The notes under the pieces are model-generated. The model saw nothing but the letters and a program-made list of their open reading frames with translations. It searched no databases and was not told where the DNA came from. From an uncultured Prevotellaceae bacterium (GTDB taxonomy: Bacteria > Bacteroidota > Bacteroidia > Bacteroidales > Bacteroidaceae), in assembly GCA_947169115.1 (NCBI GenBank), contig CAMVOK010000017.1:1-64000 (forward strand): a stretch of DNA of 64,000 bases, read 5' to 3'. Shown piece by piece: positions 1 through 9,000 of this stretch. The stretch's first letter is position 1. Every line of letters begins with the position of its first letter. The position numbers and the translations under genes are program-made.

Positions 1-72
1 GTTTAGAGGTTTAGAAGTTTAGAGGTTTAGAGGTTTAGAAGTTTAGAGGTTTAGAAGTTTAGAGGTTTAGAA
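1..72. repeat. 8-bp tandem repeat, 9 copies
   Basis: Nine head-to-tail copies of GTTTAGAR run from the window edge to 72 and probably continue to the left. A further partial copy sits at 103-116, and related GGTTTAGAG / GGGTTAGAG tracts occur at 4880-4950. It is non-coding low-complexity DNA of the type that fills many intergenic gaps in this window. Confidence 0.9.
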
Positions 73-116
73 GTTTTCGTTATCGTTAAGGTTATCGTTA
101 CCGTTTAGAGGTTTAG

Positions 117-165
117 TAATCGGACGACCCGAAGGGGCTACGCTTGCGTAGCGAAAAGGAGCAAG
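117..165 (+). repeat. Dispersed repeat family R3, intergenic copy
   Basis: This copy begins TAATCGGACG, contains the palindrome CTACGCTTGCGTAG and ends GGAGCAAG. Related copies or parts of it lie at 14937-14975 (inside a gene), 20281-20305, 20317-20341, 20393-20430 and, on the opposite strand, 35808-35835. It resembles a small REP/MITE-like palindromic unit. No gene is seen in it. Confidence 0.75.
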
Positions 166-265
166 AAATGAGAGGTGAAATAATAAATAATAAATAATAA
201 ATGATAAATGTTCTAATCAGACGACCGTATAGTTAATGTCTCATGTTTGCAATGAAGTTGACGAT

Positions 266-403
266 GGTTCGGGCAATCAAAGGGTGGTGGTTGCAGCAAT
301 CAATTTATGATGGTTGCAGCAATCAACACATGATGGTTGCAGCAATCAACACATGGTGGTTGCAGCAATCAATTTGTGGTGGTTGCAGCAATCAAAGGAT
401 GTT
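266..403 (+). repeat. Six 23-bp direct repeats (iteron-like)
   Basis: Six contiguous 23-bp units start at 266, 289, 312, 335, 358 and 381, followed by a 9-bp partial unit at 404-412. Each unit has a 15-bp core (GGTTGCAGCAATCAA; the first copy is degenerate) plus an 8-bp variable part. The core holds the dyad TTGC-A-GCAA. The 23-bp period is not a multiple of three and there is no matching reading frame, so the array is not protein coding. It ends about 60 bp upstream of the GH43 promoter box. Confidence 0.9.
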
Positions 404-463
404 GGTTGCCTGAAATGCATAAAAAAGCAAATCACTTGTATAGGTCCGTTTGGTAAAAAAATG

Positions 464-471
464 TAACTTTG
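464..471 (+). promoter_or_regulatory. Bacteroidota -7 box for the GH43 gene
   Basis: TAACTTTG matches the TAnnTTTG -7 consensus and lies 29 bp upstream of the start at 501. No well-spaced -33 TTTG is evident: candidate TTG triplets at 436-438 and 450-452 give poor spacing. Confidence 0.6.
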
Positions 472-500
472 TAGCACAAAACAAATAACGGATACATATT

Positions 501-2558
501 ATGAAAAAGAATTTCTTATCTATAGCGTTTGCTCTGCTGAGTCTGATAGCTTATACCCAGAATCCATATTTGCCTCTATGGGAGCACTTGCCCGATGGCG
601 AGCCACGTGTGTTTGAAGACCCCGACAACCCAGGAAAACTGAGGGCCTACATCATTGGCTCACACGACACGCACTACAGAGAGTATTGCGGTAACGACAT
701 CCGCATGTGGTCGGCTCCCGTGGAGGACCTGACCCAGTGGCGCGACGAGGGAGCTATCTTCTCGTGGTTCGTTGACGGACGCTGGGACACGATGTTTGCC
801 CCCGACCTGGTGGAGGTGAACGATAAGAAGACGGGAAAGAAGACGTATTACCTCTACCCTCACTCGCGCGGATGGCGCCGCGTGGGGATGGTGTGCAAGG
901 GCGACCGCCCCAATGGTCCCTTCACACCCATCAACCTGACGGAGGACGGCAGGGCATGTCTGCCAGGCTCGATCATCGACTTCGACCCCTCGGTGTTTGT
1001 GGAGAACATCACGGATAAAAAAGACCCCGACTACGACAAGGGGTTCCGTGCCTATGTCTTTTACGGATTCCAACACTCCACGGCCTTCGAACTTGACCAA
1101 GAGACGATGTATTCCGTGCGTCCGGGCACAAAGGTCATCGACCCCTTCATTCCCGCCAGCGGCCACGATGGCAATCTCTTAGACAAGGAGGGCACAGTAT
1201 ATCCAGCCCTCTACCAGGGACAAGACCCACACGACTTTAACTTCTTCGAGGCTTCGTCGATTCGTCAGGTGGGCAACAAATACGTAATGGTCTTTTCGGG
1301 ATTCAGCGGTAGGGAATACGGTCTTGGCAATACCAACTCTGCCTTGCGTTATGCCTATGGCGATTCGCCCTTGGGGCCTTGGCGTGCCGGTGGCGTGCTG
1401 GTGGATTCCCGTGGTGTGGTGCCCAACGAGGACGGCAGTCGTCTGACCACCACGAATGCTGCCCACAACACGCATGGCTCTTTGCAGGAAATCAACGGAC
1501 AATGGTACGTCTTCTATCATCGTCCGCCACGTGGTTTCGCCAATGCCCGACAGGCCATGGTGGCTCCTGTGAAAATCACTTGGGATAAGAAGCCCGTAGC
1601 CAAGGGCGGACAGGTACACATTGTTGCCTACGACCCCTACACGAAGGATAACGAATGGACGGCAAAAGCCTCTGACGGCATGGTGTACACGGGTGCCGAA
1701 GTAACGAGCGAGGGGTTCCACATCTTCGGTCTGCCTCCCTATCAGTATTATTCGGCCGGCATCGCCTGTTACATGAGTGGTCCCAACTCGAACGAATGGA
1801 TGCAGGACAACCATGACGTGTGGAACGACGGTATGGAGTTGGCTGGCATCACAAACCACGGCATTGTAGGCTTCAAGTACTTTGGATTCGGAGGTTTGGA
1901 AGCAGATAGCAAGGGCATCAAAGCCTTCGAGGGGACAAAGAAAGGCGACGACACGGAACTGAACCTCTGGCTGACGCCTGGCGGACAGGGGGCGTTCAAG
2001 ATTCACGTCATGCTGGACGGCCCGTATGCCAACGAGACTTGGCAGGGACGCGAGATTGGCGTAATCAACGTTTCTGCAGATGCACCCAAGAGGCCGACAA
2101 ACTTCCGCATCAGCGTGCCCGAAGTGGAGAGTCTGACAGGAAAACATGCCATATACTTCGTCGCAGAAGGTCCCGAAGTAGAGCAGCCCCAGCAACCTCG
2201 TCGTCAGCAATGGGGAAAGTCTCTCTCTCCTGTGCGCCCGATAGGACTCTTCGACCTCATCGGAATCGGATTCTCCAAGAAAGGTTACTCCTGCCAGTGC
2301 CCCGTAGTGCCCTCCGTCACCATCACCCTCGACGGCAAGCCCCTACGTTTGCCCGACACGCCCCTACATAGCAACAACGACAACGGCTTTACCGATGCCA
2401 CACGTTATCAGGTGTTTGGTCCCCTGAAGGAAGGCAGCGTACTGAAAGCCACCTCTAACAATCCCGATGTCCGTTGCGAGGTCAGTCGCATCGTAGAGGG
2501 ACGCGCAACGGTAAAGTGTACGTATAAGGGGAAAGAAAAGGTTTTCCTGATAAACTAA
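501..2558 (+). CDS. Glycoside hydrolase family 43-like secreted protein
   Basis: This 685-residue protein has an N-terminal signal peptide (about residues 1-19, ending near AYTQ) and a GH43-type five-bladed propeller. GH43 enzymes are inverting arabinofuranosidases, xylosidases or related enzymes acting on plant glycans. Visible family features are PDGEPRVF near residue 31 (candidate base Asp32), APDL at 100-103, FDPSVF near 161 (candidate pKa-modulating Asp162), NFFEASSIRQVG with candidate acid Glu250, and HGSLQEINGQWYVFYH at 325-340. The remaining C-terminal half is probably a beta-sandwich accessory domain that I cannot name. It is monocistronic, with its own -7 box, and faces the GH89 gene convergently. 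The substrate cannot be read from the sequence, and no SusC/SusD pair is present in the window. Confidence 0.85.
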   Translation: MKKNFLSIAFALLSLIAYTQNPYLPLWEHLPDGEPRVFEDPDNPGKLRAYIIGSHDTHYREYCGNDIRMWSAPVEDLTQWRDEGAIFSWFVDGRWDTMFAPDLVEVNDKKTGKKTYYLYPHSRGWRRVGMVCKGDRPNGPFTPINLTEDGRACLPGSIIDFDPSVFVENITDKKDPDYDKGFRAYVFYGFQHSTAFELDQETMYSVRPGTKVIDPFIPASGHDGNLLDKEGTVYPALYQGQDPHDFNFFEASSIRQVGNKYVMVFSGFSGREYGLGNTNSALRYAYGDSPLGPWRAGGVLVDSRGVVPNEDGSRLTTTNAAHNTHGSLQEINGQWYVFYHRPPRGFANARQAMVAPVKITWDKKPVAKGGQVHIVAYDPYTKDNEWTAKASDGMVYTGAEVTSEGFHIFGLPPYQYYSAGIACYMSGPNSNEWMQDNHDVWNDGMELAGITNHGIVGFKYFGFGGLEADSKGIKAFEGTKKGDDTELNLWLTPGGQGAFKIHVMLDGPYANETWQGREIGVINVSADAPKRPTNFRISVPEVESLTGKHAIYFVAEGPEVEQPQQPRRQQWGKSLSPVRPIGLFDLIGIGFSKKGYSCQCPVVPSVTITLDGKPLRLPDTPLHSNNDNGFTDATRYQVFGPLKEGSVLKATSNNPDVRCEVSRIVEGRATVKCTYKGKEKVFLIN

Positions 2559-2653
2559 CGTCAATTCTTTATTTTTAACGGCGAATGGTGCAAATTATAC
2601 GAATTTCTCACTCAAATATCAAACATAGACAGAGTCTATTCGAATCATTCGAA

Positions 2654-4879
2654 TCATTCGCCGACACTAATCGTTTTCGTCGAACTGACGTTGAAATACT
2701 TGTTGTACAAGGCTTTCACGGTCTCCAGTTCGTCACCTTCGGGCGCAGCCGTGAACGTGCCGTAGGGGGAAAGGAGGCCCGTGACGAAGGGCCACTCGAA
2801 ATCGTCGAACCAGCGTTGTGGCTGACAGTCACGGTCGAAGAATGCCTTCCAACGGGGATAGTAGTAGCTGGAGAGTAATCCCTGCCACTCGCGATTGGCA
2901 TAGTCGTGGAGACCACCACGTTCGCACTGGGCACGGTCGCCCCAAGTGGTGAGCAGCATACGGGCATTCTTCTCGTAGAGTTTCTTTTCGTCGTCGGTCG
3001 CACCTATGGCACGAGCCATCTCCGTCCAACGTCCCAGACGGAACTCCGTGCGTGTAGCAAGCAGACGGTCTTGGTCGAGAATCTGAGTCAGGAAGGCGTT
3101 AGCCAGACGGGTACGTTCGGCACCTGTGGCTGTAGTAATGCTGTCGAGCGTAAGCTTGCCATGGTCGGAAAGTGCCTGACGCATGAGATCGACAAGGTCG
3201 TAGCGGTAGTTTTCGTTATCCCTCAGTACGTCGGCGACACTGAGCATCTCACAGAGAGCCGTGCGGAGGTCTGCTATATCCCAGTACCACGTAGAAGCAG
3301 CCCAACTGCTGACGACACCCGGTTTGAGGGCAGGACGCATGAGGAAGACACTCTCCGTAGTGCCCTGCTGGTTGTCGTTCGGACAATTGAAGGTACCGGC
3401 TCCCAGACGCGTCCAAACCGAGAGGAGTTTGCCGTATGCGGCATCACCGGGTTTTACGCCGTAGCGCATCTGCACATAGTCGGCCAACCACGTCTGACGG
3501 TTGTAGTTGACGTTTGTCCAAGGCAGGGCATAGAGCAGGTCGTAGAGCATGCTGTTGTTCTCGATTCCCTCTGGAATGGCACCAATGCCGACGAGGTGGT
3601 TGGACGAGGCGTTCTTCACGGCCTCGTAGAAGCAGTTTATCAACCTATCTATACGTCCGAAGATACCCACGTTGCCACCAAAGTTGGAGACCTGTCCCCA
3701 GACCCAGTCGTGAGGTGTGCCGTCAGCTGTGGTAGAGTGACCGCTACAGGAAACATCACCGTTGTTGTCGCCATGGAGGTCGAGAATCATTAGTCGTCCG
3801 GCAGGTACCGTATGGGTGAGAATGGGCGTGGGATTGTCCTGCCAATGCTGGCACACCCAGACAGCCTCGGGATTGTAGGTGAGTAAGGCTTCGTACATCG
3901 CACGGACAGAGGACTGTGCGTTGGTGACCCCATTGGGCACGCCCCCCTCATGGAAGGGGTCGATGGCATAGAAACGTGTGGAGCACACATCACCAAAGAG
4001 TTGGTCGAAAGCAGCGTAGTAGGCTGCGGCAAACTCCTTCAGGCGGTCGGTGTTGTTGACGAAATAGGGACGAACGAAACTACACCACATACCCCCATTC
4101 ACGATATCGGAAGGCTGCCACGCGGCTACCTTGTCCGGAGCTGCATACTTGAGAAAATCCTTGGGCACCATACCCACATAGCCAGGCACGACGGGCATCA
4201 TGTCCAGTTCGCTCATGCGCTGGAATATCTGACGTCCCAACTGGGTGCGTTGGGCGTACCAGTTGTCGGGTTGCGGACCACCCCACCCTGTCAGGTTGTT
4301 CATGAAGAACCACCCGTAGAAGGCACTGCCACAAACGAACTCATTCACTTGGTCGAGACTGCTGTAACCGTAGTTCTCCAACACCCTGCGCCAAACGCCT
4401 TCCATGCCCGTAATGGCAAGGGGCATATTGACACCATGCAGGGCCATCCAGTCGATTTCCTGCTGCCAACGTTCCCATCCCCAGAAGGCCATGCTGTAGG
4501 AGTGCGTGCAGAAGTTCAGATAATAGCGATAATCGACGCTGCTCTTATGACGTTCCTCTTTGACAACAGGCAATTTTGAAGGCAAAGTAGCCGTTGGAGA
4601 GTTCCAGGAGATATCAATCCCTGCATAATGTTGGAGATACCAGTTGATGCCCGTGCATACGGCAATCTTGTCGGAGCCCGTGACACGCACCTTTTTTCCG
4701 TTGCAACGGATGGAGAAATACTGTTCAGAGGCGTTTTTGTCTATCTTCCATTCAAAGCGACTGGCATCTTTGCCATTGGGCAGGATGCGGCCCAGCAAAT
4801 CGTCCACGGGAGAGGCAGATAAGGTGAGAAGTGAGAAGTGAGAAGTGAAAAGTGAGAGGAGAAGTAATAAACGTTTCAT
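2654..4879 (-). CDS. Alpha-N-acetylglucosaminidase (GH89, NAGLU family)
   Basis: This 741-residue secreted enzyme matches the three-part NAGLU layout: a small N-terminal domain (about 25-110), a TIM-barrel (about 115-450) and an all-alpha C-terminal domain. GH89 removes terminal alpha-linked GlcNAc from glycoconjugates such as mucin or heparan-type glycans. Barrel motifs include YRYYLNFCTHSYSMAFWGWERW (read here as pieces around 118-138), MPLAITGMEGVWRR near 152, YAIDPFHEGG with candidate catalytic Glu311, and PEGIENN with Glu437. The signal peptide is odd: residues about 9-20 are encoded by a tract of GAGAAGTGA-type tandem repeats that continues the intergenic low-complexity DNA. The gene lies downstream of uvrB on the same strand, separated by 175 bp of repeats. 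Confidence 0.9.
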   Translation of the reverse strand: MKRLLLLLSLFTSHFSLLTLSASPVDDLLGRILPNGKDASRFEWKIDKNASEQYFSIRCNGKKVRVTGSDKIAVCTGINWYLQHYAGIDISWNSPTATLPSKLPVVKEERHKSSVDYRYYLNFCTHSYSMAFWGWERWQQEIDWMALHGVNMPLAITGMEGVWRRVLENYGYSSLDQVNEFVCGSAFYGWFFMNNLTGWGGPQPDNWYAQRTQLGRQIFQRMSELDMMPVVPGYVGMVPKDFLKYAAPDKVAAWQPSDIVNGGMWCSFVRPYFVNNTDRLKEFAAAYYAAFDQLFGDVCSTRFYAIDPFHEGGVPNGVTNAQSSVRAMYEALLTYNPEAVWVCQHWQDNPTPILTHTVPAGRLMILDLHGDNNGDVSCSGHSTTADGTPHDWVWGQVSNFGGNVGIFGRIDRLINCFYEAVKNASSNHLVGIGAIPEGIENNSMLYDLLYALPWTNVNYNRQTWLADYVQMRYGVKPGDAAYGKLLSVWTRLGAGTFNCPNDNQQGTTESVFLMRPALKPGVVSSWAASTWYWDIADLRTALCEMLSVADVLRDNENYRYDLVDLMRQALSDHGKLTLDSITTATGAERTRLANAFLTQILDQDRLLATRTEFRLGRWTEMARAIGATDDEKKLYEKNARMLLTTWGDRAQCERGGLHDYANREWQGLLSSYYYPRWKAFFDRDCQPQRWFDDFEWPFVTGLLSPYGTFTAAPEGDELETVKALYNKYFNVSSTKTISVGE

Positions 4880-5054
4880 GGGAGGTTTGGAGGGTTAGAG
4901 GGTGAGAAATTTAGAGGTTTGGAGGGTTAGAGGGTTAGAAGTGAGAAGTGAGAAGTGATATGTATTAGACTGGATGACAAGTGGCGAAAGTGACCTCTTC
5001 TCACTTCTCACTCACTTCTTCTCACAAAAATAAATCATTTTTCATTTTTAATTC
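4880..5054. repeat. Low-complexity intergenic repeats between uvrB and GH89
   Basis: This stretch contains GGTTTGGAGGGTTAGAGG units followed by GAGAAGTGA units, then the inverse CTCACTTCTTCTCAC form near 5000-5030. The GAGAAGTGA type continues into the 5' coding end of the GH89 gene (about 4822-4855). I see no gene or clear promoter here. Confidence 0.8.
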
Positions 5055-7085
5055 TTAATCTTTTGAGAGTAGCGCGGTTAGGCGCAAGAGTTCGTCACGA
5101 TATTGGGCGGCTTGCATGAAGTCGAGGTGTTTGGCGGCCTCTTGCATGAGGCGGCGAGTGTGTTCGATGCTCTTCTTCAACAGCTTGGGTGTCATGCTTT
5201 CTACAATGGGGTCGGCTGCCATAGCGGTATTGACCATTGACGATGGATAATTGACAATGTTGTGCTCTACGGCACCTTCGCGCTTGGCGGTACCTACCTC
5301 GACTTGCACCAAATCTTTCTTCACCGCATGTGGCGTGATGCCGTGTTCCTCGTTGTAGCGGAGCTGCACCTCGCGACGATGGTTGGTTTCCTCGATGCAG
5401 GCAGCCATGGATCTCGTAATCTTATCGGCATAGAAGATGGCTTTGCCATGGACATGACGAGCCGCACGTCCGATGGTTTGCGTAAGGCTGGTCTTGCTGC
5501 GCAGGAATCCCTCCTGGTCGGCATCGAGTATGCCCACCAAGGAAACTTCGGGCAGGTCGAGACCTTCGCGCAAGAGGTTAACACCCACCAATACGTCGTA
5601 CTCACCACGGCGCAGGGCATCCATAATCTGCACTCGTTCCATGGTATCCACCTCATGGTGAATGTAACAGGAGTTGATGCCCGAACGGGTAAGATAGGCC
5701 GAGAACTCCTCTGCCTGTCGTTTGCTGAGCGTAGTGACAAGGACGCGCTCTCCCACGTCAATGCGTTTCACAATTTCATCCAGCAGGTCGTCGGCTTCGT
5801 GTTCACGCGGACGTACTTCTATAAGAGGGTCGAGCAGACCCGTAGGACGTATAAGTTGCTCTACGACAACGCCCTCGGACTCCTCCAACTCGTAGTCGGC
5901 CGGTGTGGCAGACACATATATGATTTGATGGGTAAGCTGCTGGAACTCCTCGAACTTCAGCGGACGGTTGTCGAGAGCCGCCGGCAGACGGAAACCATAT
6001 TGCACGAGGTTGGTCTTTCGGGCACGGTCGCCGCCATACATGCCACCAATCTGGGGTACACTGACGTGACTCTCATCAATGAACATCAGGAAGTCTTTCG
6101 GAAAGAAGTCGAGCAGACAGAAGGGACGTGTGCCAGGTTCGCGCCCGTCGAAGTAACGGCTATAGTTTTCGATGCCCGAGCAATGTCCGAGTTCGCGTAT
6201 CATCTCCACATCGTAGGTAACACGTTCGTGCAGACGCTTGGCCTCCAACGGCTTTCCCTCTTCTTCGAAATACTCCACCTGCTTGGTCAGGTCGTCCTCT
6301 ATCTGGCGAACGGCTCGTTCCTGCGTCTCCTTGGTGGTCATGAAGAGGTTGGCCGGATAGATGTTGTATTCCTCAAACGACGAGACACGCTGCATGGTCT
6401 CAGGGTCAATCTCCTCGATGCTCTCGATTTCATCGCCCCAATAGGTGATGCGCAAAAGGTTGTCGCTATAGGCAAGAGCCACGTCAACGGTATCTCCCTT
6501 CACCCTAACCTCACCTCGATTGAGACTTACATCATTACGTACATAAAGACTATCCATCAGTTTGCGTAACAATACATTACGGTCAATCTCTTGACCCACT
6601 TTGACAGAGATGACGCTCTCGTAGAAGGCGGCAGGATTGCCCATACCGTAGATGCAACTGACAGAGCAGACGACAATGACATCCCTACGCCCCGAGAGCA
6701 AGGCACTTGTGGCCGCCAAACGCAGTTTGTCTATCTCGTCGTTGATGGCCAAATCCTTCTCGATATAAGTATCGGTAGAGGGGATGTAAGCTTCGGGCTG
6801 GTAATAATCGTAATAGGATACGTAGTACTCTACGGCATTGTGGGGGAAGAAGCCCTTCATCTCGCGGTAGAGCTGGGCAGCAAGGGTCTTGTTATGACTG
6901 AGAATGAGAGTAGGTCGGCCTATCCGGGCTATGACGTTGGCCATAGTGAAGGTCTTACCCGAACCCGTCACCCCCAAGAGCACTTGTGCACGGTCGCCAC
7001 GCTCCACACCAGCCACCAATTGTTCGATGGCCTCGGGTTGGTCGCCCGTGGGCTGGAAGGGAGAAGAAATACTGAACACTGCCAT
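5055..7085 (-). CDS. uvrB: UvrABC system protein B
   Basis: UvrB is the damage-verifying helicase-like subunit of nucleotide excision repair. It is loaded by UvrA and then recruits UvrC. The 676-residue length fits the family. Visible features are Walker A GVTGSGKT at 38-45, the beta-hairpin segment YYDYYQPEAY at 91-100 that probes DNA, a FIDESHV Walker B motif near 340, helicase motifs toward residue 540 (QTIGRAARH), and a C-terminal UVR domain (LMQEAAKHLDFMQAAQYRDE) that binds UvrC. A TATCTTTG box lies only 8 bp upstream of the ATG, which suggests a very short or absent leader. uvrA is in the same window, 4.6 kb away on the other strand. Confidence 0.98.
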   Translation of the reverse strand: MAVFSISSPFQPTGDQPEAIEQLVAGVERGDRAQVLLGVTGSGKTFTMANVIARIGRPTLILSHNKTLAAQLYREMKGFFPHNAVEYYVSYYDYYQPEAYIPSTDTYIEKDLAINDEIDKLRLAATSALLSGRRDVIVVCSVSCIYGMGNPAAFYESVISVKVGQEIDRNVLLRKLMDSLYVRNDVSLNRGEVRVKGDTVDVALAYSDNLLRITYWGDEIESIEEIDPETMQRVSSFEEYNIYPANLFMTTKETQERAVRQIEDDLTKQVEYFEEEGKPLEAKRLHERVTYDVEMIRELGHCSGIENYSRYFDGREPGTRPFCLLDFFPKDFLMFIDESHVSVPQIGGMYGGDRARKTNLVQYGFRLPAALDNRPLKFEEFQQLTHQIIYVSATPADYELEESEGVVVEQLIRPTGLLDPLIEVRPREHEADDLLDEIVKRIDVGERVLVTTLSKRQAEEFSAYLTRSGINSCYIHHEVDTMERVQIMDALRRGEYDVLVGVNLLREGLDLPEVSLVGILDADQEGFLRSKTSLTQTIGRAARHVHGKAIFYADKITRSMAACIEETNHRREVQLRYNEEHGITPHAVKKDLVQVEVGTAKREGAVEHNIVNYPSSMVNTAMAADPIVESMTPKLLKKSIEHTRRLMQEAAKHLDFMQAAQYRDELLRLTALLSKD

Positions 7086-7092
7086 AATAGGG

Positions 7093-7100
7093 CAAAGATA
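7093..7100 (-). promoter_or_regulatory. -7 box for uvrB
   Basis: TATCTTTG on the minus strand ends 7 bp before the uvrB ATG (7083-7085). With a transcription start about 4 nt after the box, the leader would be nearly absent. Confidence 0.6.
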
Positions 7101-7104
7101 GGCA

Positions 7105-7222
7105 TTTAAGTTGAAAGTTGAAAGTTGAAAGTTGAAAAGTTAAAGATTATATGGTAAAAAATTATTAAAAAACGAGGATAAGACAAGATTTTTCAACTTT
7201 CAACTTTCAATATTCAACTTTA
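7105..7222. repeat. Inverted low-complexity repeat between uvrB and bamD
   Basis: AGTTGAAAGTTGAAAG-type tandem copies on the left (about 7110-7140) face the inverse TTTTCAACTTTCAACTTTC copies on the right (about 7190-7222), so the divergent intergenic region can fold into a long imperfect hairpin. The same GTTGAAA unit supplies part of the signal-peptide codons of the PorT-like gene at 9661-9680. Confidence 0.75.
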
Positions 7223-7227
7223 TTTTG

Positions 7228-7235
7228 TATTTTTG
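7228..7235 (+). promoter_or_regulatory. -7 box for the bamD operon
   Basis: TATTTTTG fits TAnnTTTG and lies 27 bp upstream of the chosen bamD ATG at 7263. It argues against upstream in-frame starts such as the TTG at 7233, which falls within the box. Confidence 0.6.
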
Positions 7236-7262
7236 CGCTCCGAATATGCGCGTATAGTACGA

Positions 7263-8114
7263 ATGAAGAGAATATATCTGTCCTTACTGCTCGTTGTATT
7301 GTGTCTGTCACTGGTTTCCTGTGGAGAATATGGACTCTTGCAGAAAACCCCAGACTACGAATACAAATACGAAGCCGCAAAGGCCTATCTGGCAGAGGGC
7401 AAATACAGCAAATCCGCTACCCTATTCTACGACTTGCTATCGGTAATGAAGGGTACGGCCAACGGTGAGGAATCGCTTTTCCTGACGGCCATGAGTGAGT
7501 TTTACGGAAAACACTACGACATGGCTCACAACGACTTCCAGAAATACATTAAGTCATATCCAAAGGGTATCTACATAGAACCTGCCTATTACCATTCGGC
7601 ACTATCGCTCTATCACCAGACACCCGACCCACGACTGGACCAGACAAGTACCATAGAGGCCATGGGAGAGTTTCAGGCTTTTCTGGACCGTTATCCCTAT
7701 TCCTCACTGAAAGAGCAAACCCAGGAGATGGTTTTCTCCCTGCAAGAAAAGCTGGTGGAGAAGGAATGTTTGGCTGCCAAACTATACTACGACCTCGGTT
7801 CGTACATGATTAACAGTCTGTATGGGGGCAGTAACTATCAGGCTTGTGTGGTGACAGCACAAAACGCCCTGCGCGACTATCCATACGCCTCGCCCGAGAA
7901 GCGTGAACGCCTATCCATACTTGTACTGCGTGCCAAGTACCAACTGGCCGTAAAGAGTATCGAAGACAAACGAGTTGAGCGTTACCGCGATGCCATCGAC
8001 GAATACTATGCCTTCGAGAACGACTTCCCTGAGTCGAAGTACATGAAAGAAGCAAAAGAAATACTCCAACACTCCGAAAAGTTTGTGAAACGAAAGGGAA
8101 TTGATGAGGATTAA
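7263..8114 (+). CDS. bamD: Outer membrane protein assembly factor BamD
   Basis: This is a lipoprotein of about 283 residues and the essential TPR-containing partner of BamA in outer-membrane protein insertion. The lipobox LSLVSCG near residues 13-20 gives a lipidated Cys. It is followed by helical TPR-type repeats (YEAAKAYLAEGKYSKSATLF, then units containing AMSEFYGKHYDMAHNDF and AMGEFQAFLDRYP). The ATG at 7263 was preferred because the basic n-region MKRIY follows it directly and the promoter box lies just upstream. It heads an apparent operon with an omega-like gene and a DUF4293 gene, an arrangement familiar in Bacteroidota. Confidence 0.93.
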   Translation: MKRIYLSLLLVVLCLSLVSCGEYGLLQKTPDYEYKYEAAKAYLAEGKYSKSATLFYDLLSVMKGTANGEESLFLTAMSEFYGKHYDMAHNDFQKYIKSYPKGIYIEPAYYHSALSLYHQTPDPRLDQTSTIEAMGEFQAFLDRYPYSSLKEQTQEMVFSLQEKLVEKECLAAKLYYDLGSYMINSLYGGSNYQACVVTAQNALRDYPYASPEKRERLSILVLRAKYQLAVKSIEDKRVERYRDAIDEYYAFENDFPESKYMKEAKEILQHSEKFVKRKGIDED

Positions 8115-8206
8115 GGGTGAAGGATTAAGGGTGAAGAGTGAAGAGTGCAAGGATTAAGGATTAAGGATTAGAGATTGAAAATAACAAAAAACTATAATAT
8201 AGAAAC

Positions 8207-8542
8207 ATGGACTACAAAAAGAGCAATGCACCGACCAATACGGTGACCCGCGACATCATGAACCTGTGTAAAGATACGGGTAACATCTATGAATCCATTG
8301 CCATCATCGGCAAGCGTGCCAACCAGATTTCCTCTGACATCAAGCAGGAATTGTCGAAGAAACTACAAGAGTTCGCCTCTTCTACCGACAATCTGGACGA
8401 GGTGCTTGAGAACCGCGAGCAGATTGAAATCTCTCGTTTCTACGAGAAGATGCCCAAACCCTCGCTGATTGCCACCCAGGAATTTGTAGAGGGAAAGATA
8501 TACTACCGCGAACCCAGCGTGGATACCAATATCGAGGATTAA
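8207..8542 (+). CDS. RNA polymerase omega-like protein (Bacteroidota type)
   Basis: This 111-residue protein is recognised as the Bacteroidota counterpart of RpoZ, found between bamD and DUF4293. Omega helps beta-prime folding and polymerase assembly. The motif IYESIAIIGKRANQIS near residues 28-43 corresponds to the conserved omega core (a helix with a Lys-Arg-Ala pattern). Residues 60-111 are acidic and end in NIED. The stop overlaps the next start (TAATG), so translation is probably coupled to the DUF4293 gene. The 92-bp gap after bamD contains GGATTAAG-type repeats. Confidence 0.8.
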   Translation: MDYKKSNAPTNTVTRDIMNLCKDTGNIYESIAIIGKRANQISSDIKQELSKKLQEFASSTDNLDEVLENREQIEISRFYEKMPKPSLIATQEFVEGKIYYREPSVDTNIED

Positions 8543-9000
8543 TGATACAGCGCATTCAGTCACTTTACATATTTATATCGGTAGTGCTGGGGATTGTATG
8601 TCTTTGCTTGCCGCTGGGGGCCTTCTACAACATGCAGGGCACTCACGAGGCCGACCTCTACAATCTGTGGATTCGCATTTGCGACACAGGGCTCCACATC
8701 TTCACTCCGTGGGCTTTGTTCGCACTGATGCTGTCTATCACCTCACTGACGTTTATCGACATCTTCCTCTTCAATCGCCGCGCCCTGCAGATGCGCATCC
8801 TCGTCTTCTGCATGATACTCCTCGTTGGCTACTACATGTGGCTGGCCTTCATTGGTTTCATCGAGTACAAGGGCGAACTTTCGTTCACGCCCAGCATAAC
8901 GGCAGGGTTGCCGTTCGTGTGCATCGTATTGGATTACCTGGCATTTCGTGGCATTCTGAAGGACGAAATGCTGGTACGTTCGTTAGACAGACTGCGCTAA
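8542..9000 (+). CDS. DUF4293 family membrane protein
   Basis: This 152-residue integral membrane protein has about four hydrophobic segments (near 5-25, 52-75, 84-105 and 120-138). It starts with MIQRIQSLYIFI, typical of DUF4293. The family is found only in Bacteroidota next to the omega-like gene, and its function is unknown. Its start overlaps the upstream stop. Its own stop (8998-9000) overlaps the convergent stop of the PorT-like gene by a few bases, leaving no room for a terminator between them. Confidence 0.8.
   Translation: MIQRIQSLYIFISVVLGIVCLCLPLGAFYNMQGTHEADLYNLWIRICDTGLHIFTPWALFALMLSITSLTFIDIFLFNRRALQMRILVFCMILLVGYYMWLAFIGFIEYKGELSFTPSITAGLPFVCIVLDYLAFRGILKDEMLVRSLDRLR

Noticed and set aside
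266-403. Possible CRISPR array
   Set aside because: The units are only 23 bp with an 8-bp variable part, too short for spacers, and no cas genes are present.
1179-2210. Long minus-strand open frame opposite the GH43 gene
   Set aside because: Shadow of the GH43 reading frame; no recognisable domain.
2906-3793. Plus-strand open frame of 295 codons opposite the GH89 gene
   Set aside because: Shadow of a strong CDS with clear catalytic motifs on the other strand.
5262-6569. Long plus-strand open frame (435 codons) opposite uvrB
   Set aside because: It is antisense to a well-conserved gene, has no family features or start signals, and is explained by codon bias of uvrB.
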